Shown here piece by piece: positions 50,799 to 59,169 of a DNA stretch of 64,000 nt. Position numbers and translations under genes: made by a program. Every line of letters begins with the position of its first letter. Position 1 is the stretch's first letter. Under the pieces are notes generated by a model, which did no database searches, had not been told where the DNA came from, and saw nothing but the letters and a program-made list of their open reading frames with translations. Source of the stretch: Lachnospiraceae bacterium (GTDB lineage: Bacteria; Bacillota; Clostridia; Lachnospirales; Lachnospiraceae); NCBI GenBank assembly GCA_021202075.1, contig JAJQDT010000027.1, positions 22,061 through 86,060 on the forward strand, read 5' to 3'.

Positions 50799-53451
50799 TC
50801 ACGGCCTCCTCCTCGCTGATTTCTCCATTCAGGCAGCGTTCCAGCTGCTCCATCACGACCTCCTTCTGCACGGCGCCGTCCTCCGAGCGCACTGTGAGGC
50901 CATAAGCCGTCTCGAACAGCCACTCCAGATCTTCCCCGGACGGCCAGACGCCTTCGATTTCTATCGAGTTCTCGTCCCCATCTGTCATGAGCATTGTCCA
51001 GGAGGTCTCCTCATCGGAGTTTTCATACAGCAGGGAATAAAAGGCCGCCGCGTTCACCGGCCATCCATATTCCGGTCTTGAGAGCTGCCCGTCCTCTGAG
51101 AGCAGATAGCTTACAAAGGATTCCGCCGTATCCTGATTCGGCGACATCGTCAGAATTCCAATTGTACACATGGGGACGAACACATTCTCCTGCTGGCCTG
51201 TAAGTGTGCAGATCGCGCCGTCGCCCAGCGTGTTGACAACAGAGGTATACGTCCGGAAGTCCATCATATTGGAAAGATTGGCGGCGGCAATGGTATTTCC
51301 GTAAACAAACGAAAGGCTGGCATTCTCCAGAGAATCGGCTCCCGAAATCGAATAATACGCCACAAAAGAAACCCGGTTCTCCGCATCATCATCCGCCGCC
51401 TGCAGATAGCTGTCAACAAGCTGTTTTACGATATGGACATATTCCGCCAGCTGCTCCTGATCAATCGTCCCGTCCTCTTTTTCCCAGCTTCCCGCGCAGA
51501 CCTCATACAAAACGGTTGCCTCTCCGCAGACATCATACACACCATTTGCCGCTTCCTCCACCAGCGACGCGAGTCCCTCTGTATCTGCCACACTCTCCGT
51601 AAGCCCGGCGAGTACCGGAATATCAAATTGCAGCGGCGCCGCCCAGACGCCGTCCTCATCCTGATACGTGTAAGCGATGTTTTCCAGGAATCCGTCGCTC
51701 TCCTGAATTTCCGCCATGAGATCCGTCAGATCCAGAAGCAGCCCCTGACTGGTGTACGTGTCCACCGACAATCCGTCCAGAATTAGGATATCCGGCCCGC
51801 TTCCCGCCAGGATTTCCGTGTTCAGCGTGCGGATCGCGTCCGACGCAGTCACGCCGCTCTCCTCTGTAATCCCCACCTCATACGTAATATACGTATCCGG
51901 GTGATCCTTCTGATACAGATAAATCGACTGCCGGATCCCCGCATCCTCATTCAGGGACCAGATCGTCAGCTCGTTCTCAGGAACACTGGAGGCATCGGCG
52001 GAATACTCATACTTTCGAATCCCATACGGCGACTCGCTGCTGTCACCGTCCACGCCTGAACTAAAATAAATCGTGTAAAAAACATCCCCGGAAACAGCCA
52101 GGACGTCCAGGGTACAGCCCGGCTCAGAAAGCGAATTCAGCCCGCCGTCCGCGACCTGCTCCACCACGCTCCCATCCATCTGATGCGTATAGATACCGCC
52201 GGAGGTCGCATAAAACAGCCTTCCATCCGCATCCTCTGTCATTACAATCGTCGACGCGGCAGAGGAATCCGCAAAAATCGCCTCCGCCAGCGCGGTATCC
52301 TCTTCCAGCATCTCTCCGGAGGCGATATCATAGCGCAGCACGCTTCCGTCCGTCACGACCACCAACTCACTGCCGCAGGACGTGGCAGCAAGGATCATTT
52401 CCGCCTGATTTGCAACCGGATATTCCATCCGCGCCACCCCCGTCTCGGGGTCGAGCTGATACACAGACTCGCTGTACTCACGATAAAACAGGCTGCCATC
52501 CCGGGAATAAAACAGGCTGCCATAATATTCGCCGCTAAGAAGCACCTCACCGGTTACCCCTGTCTCATCAAAGGTGAACAGCCGGTACTCCACTGTCATT
52601 TCCCCCATCTCGTCTGTTCCCCAGAAGAACGAAGCGCTTTCGCTGCCTGTCTCTTCTTCTACGCTGTCACCTTCCGTAAGCGAATCCTCTCCCGCGCTGT
52701 CATTTTCCACAATCGAATCCTCTCCCGCGCCGTCACCTTCCGTAAGCGTCTCTTCATCAGCGCCGTTGATTTCGATTGTCGTCTTATCCATGCCGCCATT
52801 TTCTGTAAGCGCACTCTCATCCATGTCGTCAATTTCGATTACCGTCTCCCCTGATACCCCTTCTTCTGTGCCGACAGCCACTTCCTCTTCTTCTTCCCGG
52901 GAATACTCCGCAGTAATTTCACTGCCGGCCGTCTCATCCACAGCCACGTCCTCCTCTCCCCAGGAAAACTCCACAGAAATTTCACTGTCAGCCGCCTCAT
53001 CCACAGACGCATCTTCCTCCTTCCAGAAGGATTCCACATAGATCAGTGCGCCGGTTCCATCCTCACACAGTGCAGTGGTCACAATAGACAGATTTTCCAG
53101 TTCCGGAAGCTCAGCGGCCAGCTCCCAGGTCTCGCCGCCATCCGTGCTGTCCCAGAATCCGCACACACATTCTTCCCACGACTCATCAAACGCCTCGGCA
53201 AGCAGCCGGAGAGTGCCGTCCTCCATCACCGTCAGATTATACAGATTCATGTATGCCTCCGGCAGCGTCACCTCATATTCCAGATACCGCCCCATTGCAC
53301 TCTCTGACTCCTCCGCCTTTACCGGGCAGCCGGCCAGAGCCGCCCCTGTAAGTACACACGCCGCTGTCATGCCTGCAGCCAGACGTCTGCCAGGTCCTTT
53401 CCGGAAAATACGGGCGGCCGTTTCTGACCGGTTGTTTTTCATATTCCTCAT
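50758..53451 (-). CDS. Giant lipoprotein: beta-propeller-like N-terminus, acidic repeats and solute-binding domain
   Basis: The 897-residue protein has a lipoprotein signal (lipobox LAGC, Cys42), a BNR-like sensor opening (GFWDSTDGGETWELAAELP), an acidic repeat region at residues about 140-275 (FWKEEDASVDEAADSEIS / WGEEDVAVDETAGSEIT; ENDSAGEDSLTEGDS), more propeller-like strands (GSLFYSRDGSLFYREY; GRLFYATSGGIYTHQMDG), and from about residue 492 an extracellular sugar-binding-protein fold (ELTIWSLNEDAGIRQSIYLYQKDHPDTYI; ILAGSGPDILILDGLSVDTY). Usual binding proteins are 400-550 residues, so this is a fusion. It starts the operon and faces the two-component system. Ligand unknown. Confidence 0.85.
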   Translation of the reverse strand: MRNMKNNRSETAARIFRKGPGRRLAAGMTAACVLTGAALAGCPVKAEESESAMGRYLEYEVTLPEAYMNLYNLTVMEDGTLRLLAEAFDESWEECVCGFWDSTDGGETWELAAELPELENLSIVTTALCEDGTGALIYVESFWKEEDASVDEAADSEISVEFSWGEEDVAVDETAGSEITAEYSREEEEEVAVGTEEGVSGETVIEIDDMDESALTENGGMDKTTIEINGADEETLTEGDGAGEDSIVENDSAGEDSLTEGDSVEEETGSESASFFWGTDEMGEMTVEYRLFTFDETGVTGEVLLSGEYYGSLFYSRDGSLFYREYSESVYQLDPETGVARMEYPVANQAEMILAATSCGSELVVVTDGSVLRYDIASGEMLEEDTALAEAIFADSSAASTIVMTEDADGRLFYATSGGIYTHQMDGSVVEQVADGGLNSLSEPGCTLDVLAVSGDVFYTIYFSSGVDGDSSESPYGIRKYEYSADASSVPENELTIWSLNEDAGIRQSIYLYQKDHPDTYITYEVGITEESGVTASDAIRTLNTEILAGSGPDILILDGLSVDTYTSQGLLLDLTDLMAEIQESDGFLENIAYTYQDEDGVWAAPLQFDIPVLAGLTESVADTEGLASLVEEAANGVYDVCGEATVLYEVCAGSWEKEDGTIDQEQLAEYVHIVKQLVDSYLQAADDDAENRVSFVAYYSISGADSLENASLSFVYGNTIAAANLSNMMDFRTYTSVVNTLGDGAICTLTGQQENVFVPMCTIGILTMSPNQDTAESFVSYLLSEDGQLSRPEYGWPVNAAAFYSLLYENSDEETSWTMLMTDGDENSIEIEGVWPSGEDLEWLFETAYGLTVRSEDGAVQKEVVMEQLERCLNGEISEEEAVSEIMQKINLYLAE

Positions 53452-53787
53452 CCTCCTCGCTCTTCAGTGTCTTCGTTTTCGCGAATTTCGTGCATTTGCA
53501 ACTATTCAGGACGGTATTACGCGTTCACTGCGAAATACGTATGAAAACAGACATTTTCTGTATTACCATTGTCAGGAGCAGTCTAACATACAAATCTTTA
53601 AAAAATCTCTAAACTGGCTCTATTTTATCTTTAAATTACCCAGGGATCTGGCAATGAAAGAAGTCAATTGAAAAATATTTCTATAAAATAGTCTTGGGGA
53701 AAGTGAATGTTCTGGAAAAATTAAAGATAATTTAGAGATTTCTGTGCTATACTTGCTTAAGGTGAGATATATTTCGGGAGGTACTTC
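53452..53787. promoter_or_regulatory. Divergent control region with paired OmpR-type sites
   Basis: Left half-sites ATCTTTAAA (53594) and ATCTCTAAA (53605) are 11 bases apart; on the right, in inverted orientation, TTAAAGAT (53721) and TTTAGAGAT (53731) are also one turn apart. A further ATCTTTAAA lies at 53637. The right pair ends 8 bases before TATACT (53748-53753), the likely -10 of the response-regulator gene. Tandem repeats with 11-base period are how OmpR/PhoB-type dimers bind, so the regulator at 53788 probably controls both directions. The element TGCAACTATTCAGGAC (53497-53512) lies near the left edge. Confidence 0.65.
53497..53538. repeat. TG(C/T)AACTATTCAGGAC element, copy 3
   Basis: TGCAACTATTCAGGAC (53497-53512) is followed by the imperfect hairpin GTATTACGC/GCGAAATAC (53514-53522, 53530-53538), the same plan as the copy at 45647-45699, with different stem sequence. 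Confidence 0.6.
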
Positions 53788-54486
53788 ATGCGCATTTTAC
53801 TGATAGAAGATGATATCGATCTGAGCCGCTCTCTTGGAGCCATGCTGGAAAAGCAGGGTTTTTCTGTCACAATCTGCGGCGACGGGGAGGAAGGCCTGTT
53901 TTACATACTGGAGAATTCGCATGACCTCATCCTTCTGGACCGGATGCTGCCAGGGATGGACGGCATGGAGGTGCTGAAAAGGGCACGTGCGGCACACTGC
54001 GCCGCACCCGTCATTTTCCTGACCGCAGTCGGGGCGCTCGGCGAGCGCATCTCGGGACTGGACTGCGGGGCGGATGACTATATCGTCAAGCCGTTCGCCT
54101 TTGAAGAGCTGATGGCGCGGATCCGGTGCGTTTGCAGGCGTCCGCAGCGAATATCGGACGCCGATCTGCCTGGCTTCGGCGATCTTAGCTATGACCCGGC
54201 GCAGAGCCTGCTGCGGTGCGGGGACAAGACCTGTACCCTCTCCAGGCGGGAGGGTGATCTGCTGCTCCTGTTTTTAAATAACCCGGACCAGATGCTGCCG
54301 CGCAGTATGATTCTGTCACGCGTCTGGGGACCAGACGCGGAGATTGAGGATGGAAACCTCGACAATTACATTCATTTTCTGCGGCGCAGGCTGCGGGCGG
54401 TGGAAAGCAGACTCGTGCTGAAGACCGCGCGCGGCATCGGATATCGGCTGATGGACACCCAATCCACGCATGAACTAATCGGATAG
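53788..54486 (+). CDS. OmpR/PhoB-family response regulator
   Basis: The 232-residue protein has a receiver domain with acidic pocket IEDDID, phospho-acceptor Asp51 in LLDRMLPGMDG, Thr79 and Lys101 in DYIVKPFAF, and a C-terminal winged helix (CTLSRREGDLLLLFLNNPDQMLPRSMILSRVWG; NLDNYIHFLRRRLR; VLKTARGIGYRL). GGGAGG lies just before the ATG. It is followed, after a 252-base structured insertion, by its likely kinase. Target: the facing lipoprotein/permease operon and probably itself. Confidence 0.93.
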   Translation: MRILLIEDDIDLSRSLGAMLEKQGFSVTICGDGEEGLFYILENSHDLILLDRMLPGMDGMEVLKRARAAHCAAPVIFLTAVGALGERISGLDCGADDYIVKPFAFEELMARIRCVCRRPQRISDADLPGFGDLSYDPAQSLLRCGDKTCTLSRREGDLLLLFLNNPDQMLPRSMILSRVWGPDAEIEDGNLDNYIHFLRRRLRAVESRLVLKTARGIGYRLMDTQSTHELIG

Positions 54487-54709
54487 GGGAGCGCCCTTTT
54501 CCCCTATCCGCTGCGCCGGCGCTGGATGGTCCTGCGTGCCAGTGGCATCTACGCTTCGCTCCGGTCCGTCCTAAACGCGTGCCACCGGCACGCAGGACCG
54601 TTTTATGTCCCGATTTTCGCAGAAAATCGAGGACGCAGGGACGGACCGAAACGAAGTGTAGAAGCGTAGACCGCGTCCAGCGCAAGCTGGAAAATTTCCT
54701 TACGCGGCT
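54481..54709. repeat. Complex hairpin element between response regulator and kinase
   Basis: Starting within the last codons of the regulator: GGATAGGGG/CCCCTATCC (54481-54509); GGTCCTGCGTGCC with GGCACGCAGGACC (a long, nearly perfect stem, about 54528-54600, extended by GTGGCA/TGCCAC); module B hairpin GTCC-CGATTTTC...GAAAATCG-A-GGAC (54607-54634); then a segment complementary to the middle (GGACGGACCG and GAAGCGTAG against CTACGCTTC and CGGTCCGTCC) and CCAGC-GCAA-GCTGG. Strong secondary structure would lie between two genes that normally abut. Confidence 0.8.
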
Positions 54710-54738
54710 CGTGTGCATAAAATCAAGGAGAACATCCC

Positions 54739-56292
54739 ATGACAGAGTTTCCCGGAAAATCAACGTACTACACAAAAATTAATTCTCGCGTAAAAGACGC
54801 GATTCTTGGAAAGCTTCATCTGCGGCTCACAGCAGTCTGCGTCGCTACGACCGGGCTGATTCTGGCGGTGCTTACAGTCATATGCCTTTTGATCTCTCAG
54901 TCGGAAATCCGTTCACAGGAGTATGCTTCTTTTCTATCCGGCCTGAATACCATGTATCAGAACCTGCAGCAGCAGACCAGCCTTTCCCATACCTGGATCC
55001 GGCAGATGGAGCAGAATTATCAGTGTTCCATCCGCATTCTGGATAATGGAGAGTCCCTGTTTTTCCAGACCTTGTCTGAAGATACGGCAGCAGAAAGCGT
55101 GATGACCCAGGCAAAGGAAGAGGCGCTCAGTCAGGGACTCGATCTGGACAGTGCCTCCTCCTCTGCCACACTGACGCGGCATCTGGAATTTACCATGAAA
55201 ATCCGCAGCGATAACTATGGCAACCCGCAGAGCAGGATCTGCTATGTCTCCGCAGCGCTCGTTCCCCGCTCGGGCGGCGTGCTTGCGGTTCTTGTCGTGC
55301 ATTCCCTCTCCTCCATGCGCAGGCGTATCGTGCGCCAGGGGCTTCTTTTTCTGCTGGCAGATCTGGCCGCATGGCTGCTCCTCTCCATTTTCTTCTGGCA
55401 TTTTACCGCAAGGGTGCTGCGCCCGATTTGGGAAAACCGGCGAAAGCAGGTGCAGTTTATCGCCTCCGCCTCCCATGAGTTGCGTTCGCCGCTGACCGTC
55501 ATCTTAAGCAACGCCGCCGCAGTGCGCAGCGGAGTGCTGCCCTTCGATACGCACTTTCTCGACGCGGTGGACGCGGAAGGGAATCGAATGTCGCGCCTGA
55601 TCTCCGACATGCTCCAGCTGGCGGGCGCGGACAACGAGACCTGGAGCATCACCCCGGCCGAGATTGATCTGGATACCCTGCTTTTGCAGGTCTGGGAGGA
55701 TTTTGACGCGCAGGCGCGTTCCCGCCATCTGCATTGGGACATCAGGCTGCCGGAGGAACCTCTGCCGTGCTGTGTCTGCGACGCGGAACGCATCCGGCAG
55801 CTGCTCGGAATTCTGATTGATAATGCATTCAGCTATACCCCGGAAGGCGGGCGCGTCTGTCTCGCACTCTCGGCATCATCCGTTCCCGGTCACAGCCCGG
55901 CTTCCTCGAATCATTCCCTGCGCGGCATGACTGCCGCTTCCAGGCATTCCCGGCATAACCCGACCACTTCGGAGCCTTCCCTGTACGGCATGACTGTCGC
56001 TTCCAGGCATTCCCGGCGCAGCATGGCGGCTTCGGAGCTTTCCCAACCTTCCGGAAATACTTTCCTCATACAGGTTATCGACAACGGCCCAGGCATCCCG
56101 GACGCAGAAAAAGAGGCGGTGTTTGAACGCTTCCACCGCCTCGATCCGTCCCGGAAGGACAAAACTCATTTTGGCCTGGGGCTTTGTATCGCCCGCGAAA
56201 TTGTGCGCCTGCACCACGGCGTCCTGACGGTCTCAGACACGCCGGGAGGAGGCGCCACCTTTACCGTGATGCTGCCGGATATTTTCGTCTGA
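54739..56292 (+). CDS. Sensor histidine kinase with in-frame repeat insertion in its ATP domain
   Basis: The 517-residue kinase has two membrane helices (about 30-52 and 200-224), a sensor domain between, and a DHp H-box SASHELRSPLTV (His near 246). The HATPase domain has N-box LLGILIDNAFSYTPEGG, G1 IDNGPGIPDAEKE, and G2 HFGLGLCIAREIV. Between N-box and G1 (residues about 378-435) is an insertion rich in Ser/His/Arg that contains two 21-residue repeats (HSLRGMTAASRHSRHNP, PSLYGMTVASRHSRRS), where normal kinases have only a short loop. AAGGAG precedes the ATG. Signal unknown; partner of the regulator at 53788. Confidence 0.92.
   Translation: MTEFPGKSTYYTKINSRVKDAILGKLHLRLTAVCVATTGLILAVLTVICLLISQSEIRSQEYASFLSGLNTMYQNLQQQTSLSHTWIRQMEQNYQCSIRILDNGESLFFQTLSEDTAAESVMTQAKEEALSQGLDLDSASSSATLTRHLEFTMKIRSDNYGNPQSRICYVSAALVPRSGGVLAVLVVHSLSSMRRRIVRQGLLFLLADLAAWLLLSIFFWHFTARVLRPIWENRRKQVQFIASASHELRSPLTVILSNAAAVRSGVLPFDTHFLDAVDAEGNRMSRLISDMLQLAGADNETWSITPAEIDLDTLLLQVWEDFDAQARSRHLHWDIRLPEEPLPCCVCDAERIRQLLGILIDNAFSYTPEGGRVCLALSASSVPGHSPASSNHSLRGMTAASRHSRHNPTTSEPSLYGMTVASRHSRRSMAASELSQPSGNTFLIQVIDNGPGIPDAEKEAVFERFHRLDPSRKDKTHFGLGLCIAREIVRLHHGVLTVSDTPGGGATFTVMLPDIFV
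55912..56037 (+). repeat. 63-bp tandem repeat in the kinase gene
   Basis: Two contiguous units (55912-55974 and 55975-56037) share GGCATGACTG, CGCTTCCAGGCATTCCCGGC and CTTCGGAG; a partial unit precedes them. The period is 21 codons, so expansion keeps the frame. Confidence 0.85.
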
Positions 56293-56532
56293 AAGTATGA
56301 TTATTTCAATACGCATTTCTTCAAAATATATATTTTTTTCAGCATGATTTTCGGTTAAATACATTATTATTTCAATATTCTTTATATTGAGACTACCCGC
56401 TGCCTGACGAGTCAGCCACCGGCTCTCTGATCCGAAGATAAGAAAACAAGAAAGCCCACAGCTGCTGTAATATTTCGACAGCTATGAGCTTTCCGTTTTT
56501 ACCAGAAAATATAGTCATTGCATAACTCTCAA

Positions 56533-56655
56533 CTATCTGCAGCAACGATCAATCATATTCATTGCCTGCCAGGTATTTGCGCCAGGATTCATCGAATACA
56601 GCACCATCATGATCTCCTTCTGGTTTTCCTTAAAATACTTTGCAAATCTGTTCAT
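56533..56655 (-). CDS. 40-residue small protein of unknown function
   Basis: A minus-strand frame from the ATG at 56655 (AGAGAGG, 8 bases upstream) to TAG at 56533 encodes MNRFAKYFKENQKEIMMVLY followed by SMNPGANTWQAMNMIDRCCR. The sequence is amphipathic helical with a hydrophobic patch and a terminal Cys pair. I do not recognise the family. The codon pattern and site make it plausible as a real small gene, but it could also be the start of a decayed longer gene. Confidence 0.5.
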   Translation of the reverse strand: MNRFAKYFKENQKEIMMVLYSMNPGANTWQAMNMIDRCCR

Positions 56656-56779
56656 ATTAAATACCTCTCTTTCAGGATTTCTGTTTTGTTTGTTGTTTCC
56701 TTACGATGCATAGGATACTGCTTTTTCTCTCCTGAAAACAGGTCTTAAATTGATGTATTTTAAGGCGATATTGATATCC

Positions 56780-58360
56780 CTACACGGTGATCTCCCACAA
56801 GACCTTCTCCCCGCAATTACGCTCCTGTACGCCTGTTTTTTTGTTTTTGTTAAAGCTGAATGTCAGCATATAACCCTTTTTAAGCTGCAGACGGTCGAGA
56901 TACCCGCAGAGCTGTTTTTCCCCATCCTCATTGTATTTCTGACCATACCAGATTTTTGTCTCAATCAAAAACTGCTCTGCGTGATAGTCTACAATGATAT
57001 CCGTTTTCTTTTCGTCACGTGTCTGCGCTTCGATATAATAATTGCCCGTCCCATTTATAACAGGCTTAAGATACATCAGGAATATTTTTCGCGCATATTT
57101 CTCAACAAACTTCTGGTCATTGTCCGCATAGACATATGCATAGTGCTCTGCAAACTTCCGCAGCAGCAATTCCATGTCCAGTCTTCCATCCACGATAAAC
57201 TGGCTCCTGTTCAGCTCAGCATCCTTCTTTGTGATGTTCCCGGTCTCCTCTTCGGAGAGGAAATAATCATATAATACCACTTCAAAAATCCGGTTTGCGA
57301 CTGCCACCCGCCCATTTACAGATTTCACATAATCAAACATTCTTGCAAGATTCAGCACGTCATTGTAAGCATTAAAAGCAATGGATTCGCCTTCAAACAG
57401 AATGCGCCTGATAATATCTTTAAGCTGAGGAAAGTCCTTCAGCTGCTTAATCATATCTTCAAACAGAGGCTGATTTTCATGCTCGATAAGCCTGACTGCC
57501 TCGGTCACACCTTCCGGTACCCAGGCTGCTGCCCGGTTTGGAAATGCAGAAGTTTCGGCCAGATTTTCATCGATCTGCTTGCATATACCGGAAACCAGAA
57601 CCGGATAGCCGGACGTATATTCAAAAATCAGCCTTGATATTTCCCGGACATCCATATCTGTATGGTAATCTCGCTCATATTCAGAAAGCATTCCGGCGAT
57701 CTCGTCTGCCGTGAAACTCAAGTCTTCCTTAAATTTAACAGCAACATTCCATGGACTATTATATTGATGAGATTCTTCCGATCTGATTTTCAGTTTTAAA
57801 TTTTTGATATCATAAACACCGGCAAGTATGACACTCTGGAACGTCCAGGTTCTTCCGCTTTCTCTCTTAATATACTTGTCCCGCAGCATTCCCAGGAAAC
57901 TGATCATCCTCTGGTTATCTGATGCCCTGTCCACCTCATCAATCATCAGCACGATCGGGCGGTCGCTGAAGCGGCAAAGCTCTGTGATGCGCTTCCCCAA
58001 AGTCTGAAAAGGCCGCTCCGCGTCTATCGCATCCTTCCACTTTTCTAATAGCTGCTCCGGCACAGCTTCCAGCTCCAGCTGTTCTTCAATCAGATCCATC
58101 ACGCCGGATGCGAACATGTAATCAGATCGAAATAGTTCTTCCCCGCCCTCAAAGCTGATCTGCAGGCAATAGTATTTTTCACGCAATTTTTCCGCGAGGA
58201 GGCACAGTGTCGTGGTTTTTCCATATTGTCTTCCACGATTGATGGCAAAATAATTTCCCGGATCTATATAATTCTTAATAATGCGGTCTATTCTGTTCGT
58301 AATGTCTATCATATAATGCTTTTTCGGATTACACACGACAGCCGTGTTGAATGTTTTCAT
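56780..58360 (-). CDS. AAA-like ATPase with C-terminal PD-(D/E)XK nuclease domain
   Basis: The 526-residue protein starts MKTFNTAVVCNPKKHYMIDI and has Walker A INRGRQYGKTTTL, Walker B IVLMIDEVDRASDNQ, a helical middle (GYPVLVSGICKQIDENL), and a C-terminal nuclease-like core TDIIVDYHAEQFLIETKIWYG with the D-x(n)-E-x-K pattern. The ATG at 58360 is 7 bases after GAGGTGAG; the frame to 58573 is uncoupled filler. Such ATPase-nuclease proteins are numerous in Lachnospiraceae, solitary, and of unknown role. A Walker B fragment of a close relative lies at 39846-39935. Confidence 0.87.
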   Translation of the reverse strand: MKTFNTAVVCNPKKHYMIDITNRIDRIIKNYIDPGNYFAINRGRQYGKTTTLCLLAEKLREKYYCLQISFEGGEELFRSDYMFASGVMDLIEEQLELEAVPEQLLEKWKDAIDAERPFQTLGKRITELCRFSDRPIVLMIDEVDRASDNQRMISFLGMLRDKYIKRESGRTWTFQSVILAGVYDIKNLKLKIRSEESHQYNSPWNVAVKFKEDLSFTADEIAGMLSEYERDYHTDMDVREISRLIFEYTSGYPVLVSGICKQIDENLAETSAFPNRAAAWVPEGVTEAVRLIEHENQPLFEDMIKQLKDFPQLKDIIRRILFEGESIAFNAYNDVLNLARMFDYVKSVNGRVAVANRIFEVVLYDYFLSEEETGNITKKDAELNRSQFIVDGRLDMELLLRKFAEHYAYVYADNDQKFVEKYARKIFLMYLKPVINGTGNYYIEAQTRDEKKTDIIVDYHAEQFLIETKIWYGQKYNEDGEKQLCGYLDRLQLKKGYMLTFSFNKNKKTGVQERNCGEKVLWEITV

Positions 58361-58499
58361 AGCAGGACTCACCTCGCTTTCGGCTTGCTTCCTGACCCTG
58401 TCGGGCTGTTTGCCGTGTTCTTTGCTCCATTGCTTTAGAGTATATCCGAAGAAATTGTTATTTCCCGCCGCCGTATAGCAGAACCTCAGGGATGCCAAA

Positions 58500-59015
58500 T
58501 CATTCATATTCCCCCAGCCACCGCAGATTTTTCTGCGGCACGGCGGCGCCCTTTTCCAGGCTCTCCGGTACATCCAGGATCCGCTGGTTCCTGCTGCCGC
58601 GGAAGTTTAGTTCAAGGCTTCGCTCCTTCAGCAGAAAGGGGCCGTCGATCAGCACATTGATCGTTTCCAGAAGCTCGCGCTGCTCTGCGGTTCCCTCGAA
58701 AAGTTCTTCAAACAGAAAGCCCGTGTAGGCCGCGATCTCGTACCCGTCCGCTTTTAGCATCCGCCCCAGTCTCGCGAATTCCGCTGCCTGCGCAAAGGGC
58801 TCCCCGCCTGAAAAGGTGACTCCGCGGACGAGCGGATTTTGCCGGATGATCTCGGCGACTGCTTCCGGCTCCATTGGCGTGCCGGCGCCGAACGGCCAGG
58901 TTTCCGGGTTCTGGCAGCCGGGACAGTGATGCGGACAGCCCTGACAGAAAATCGTCGTGCGGATCCCCGGGCCGTCTACAATGCTGTCGCTGACAATGCC
59001 TGCAAGGTCAAGCAT
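58500..59015 (-). CDS. nrdG: Anaerobic ribonucleotide reductase activating protein
   Basis: The 171-residue radical-SAM protein has the CxxxCxxC cluster motif (C27, C31, C34 in CQGCPHHCPGC), DGPGIRTTIFC, the GGEP motif in TFSGGEPFAQ, and NVLIDGPF near the end, all characteristic of NrdG. It makes a 5'-deoxyadenosyl radical from SAM and abstracts hydrogen from the glycine of NrdD. Its start codon overlaps the upstream microprotein gene by 8 bases, so the two are translationally coupled, downstream of nrdD. Confidence 0.95.
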   Translation of the reverse strand: MLDLAGIVSDSIVDGPGIRTTIFCQGCPHHCPGCQNPETWPFGAGTPMEPEAVAEIIRQNPLVRGVTFSGGEPFAQAAEFARLGRMLKADGYEIAAYTGFLFEELFEGTAEQRELLETINVLIDGPFLLKERSLELNFRGSRNQRILDVPESLEKGAAVPQKNLRWLGEYE

Positions 59016-59169
59016 GAGACACCCCGTGCTTCACCCGGTCGCGCTCCTCAGCGCGTTTCGCGTCATTCCACTTATCCATCGTCCCTACCAGATAGCCCGT
59101 AATGCGCCGAATCCGCTCAAAACCGACTCCCTGTCCCATTTTTTCTTCTACATTTGTTGTCACTGCCAT
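59008..59169 (-). CDS. 53-residue glycyl-radical-domain-like protein of class III RNR
   Basis: Reading from the ATG at 59169: a short start (MAVTTNVEEKMGQGVGF) then ERIRRITGYLVGTMDKWND and AKRAEERDRVKHG. The RITGYL segment and the RAEERDRVKH end match the last exon-like part of NrdD proteins that carries the radical Gly in R-x-x-GYL. The main NrdD here ends instead with ICGYVG. AAAGGAG precedes the ATG and its stop overlaps nrdG. It is smaller than most gene callers accept. It may be a replacement or accessory C-terminus, as GrcA is for pyruvate formate-lyase; that role is inference. Confidence 0.75.
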   Translation of the reverse strand: MAVTTNVEEKMGQGVGFERIRRITGYLVGTMDKWNDAKRAEERDRVKHGVSHA

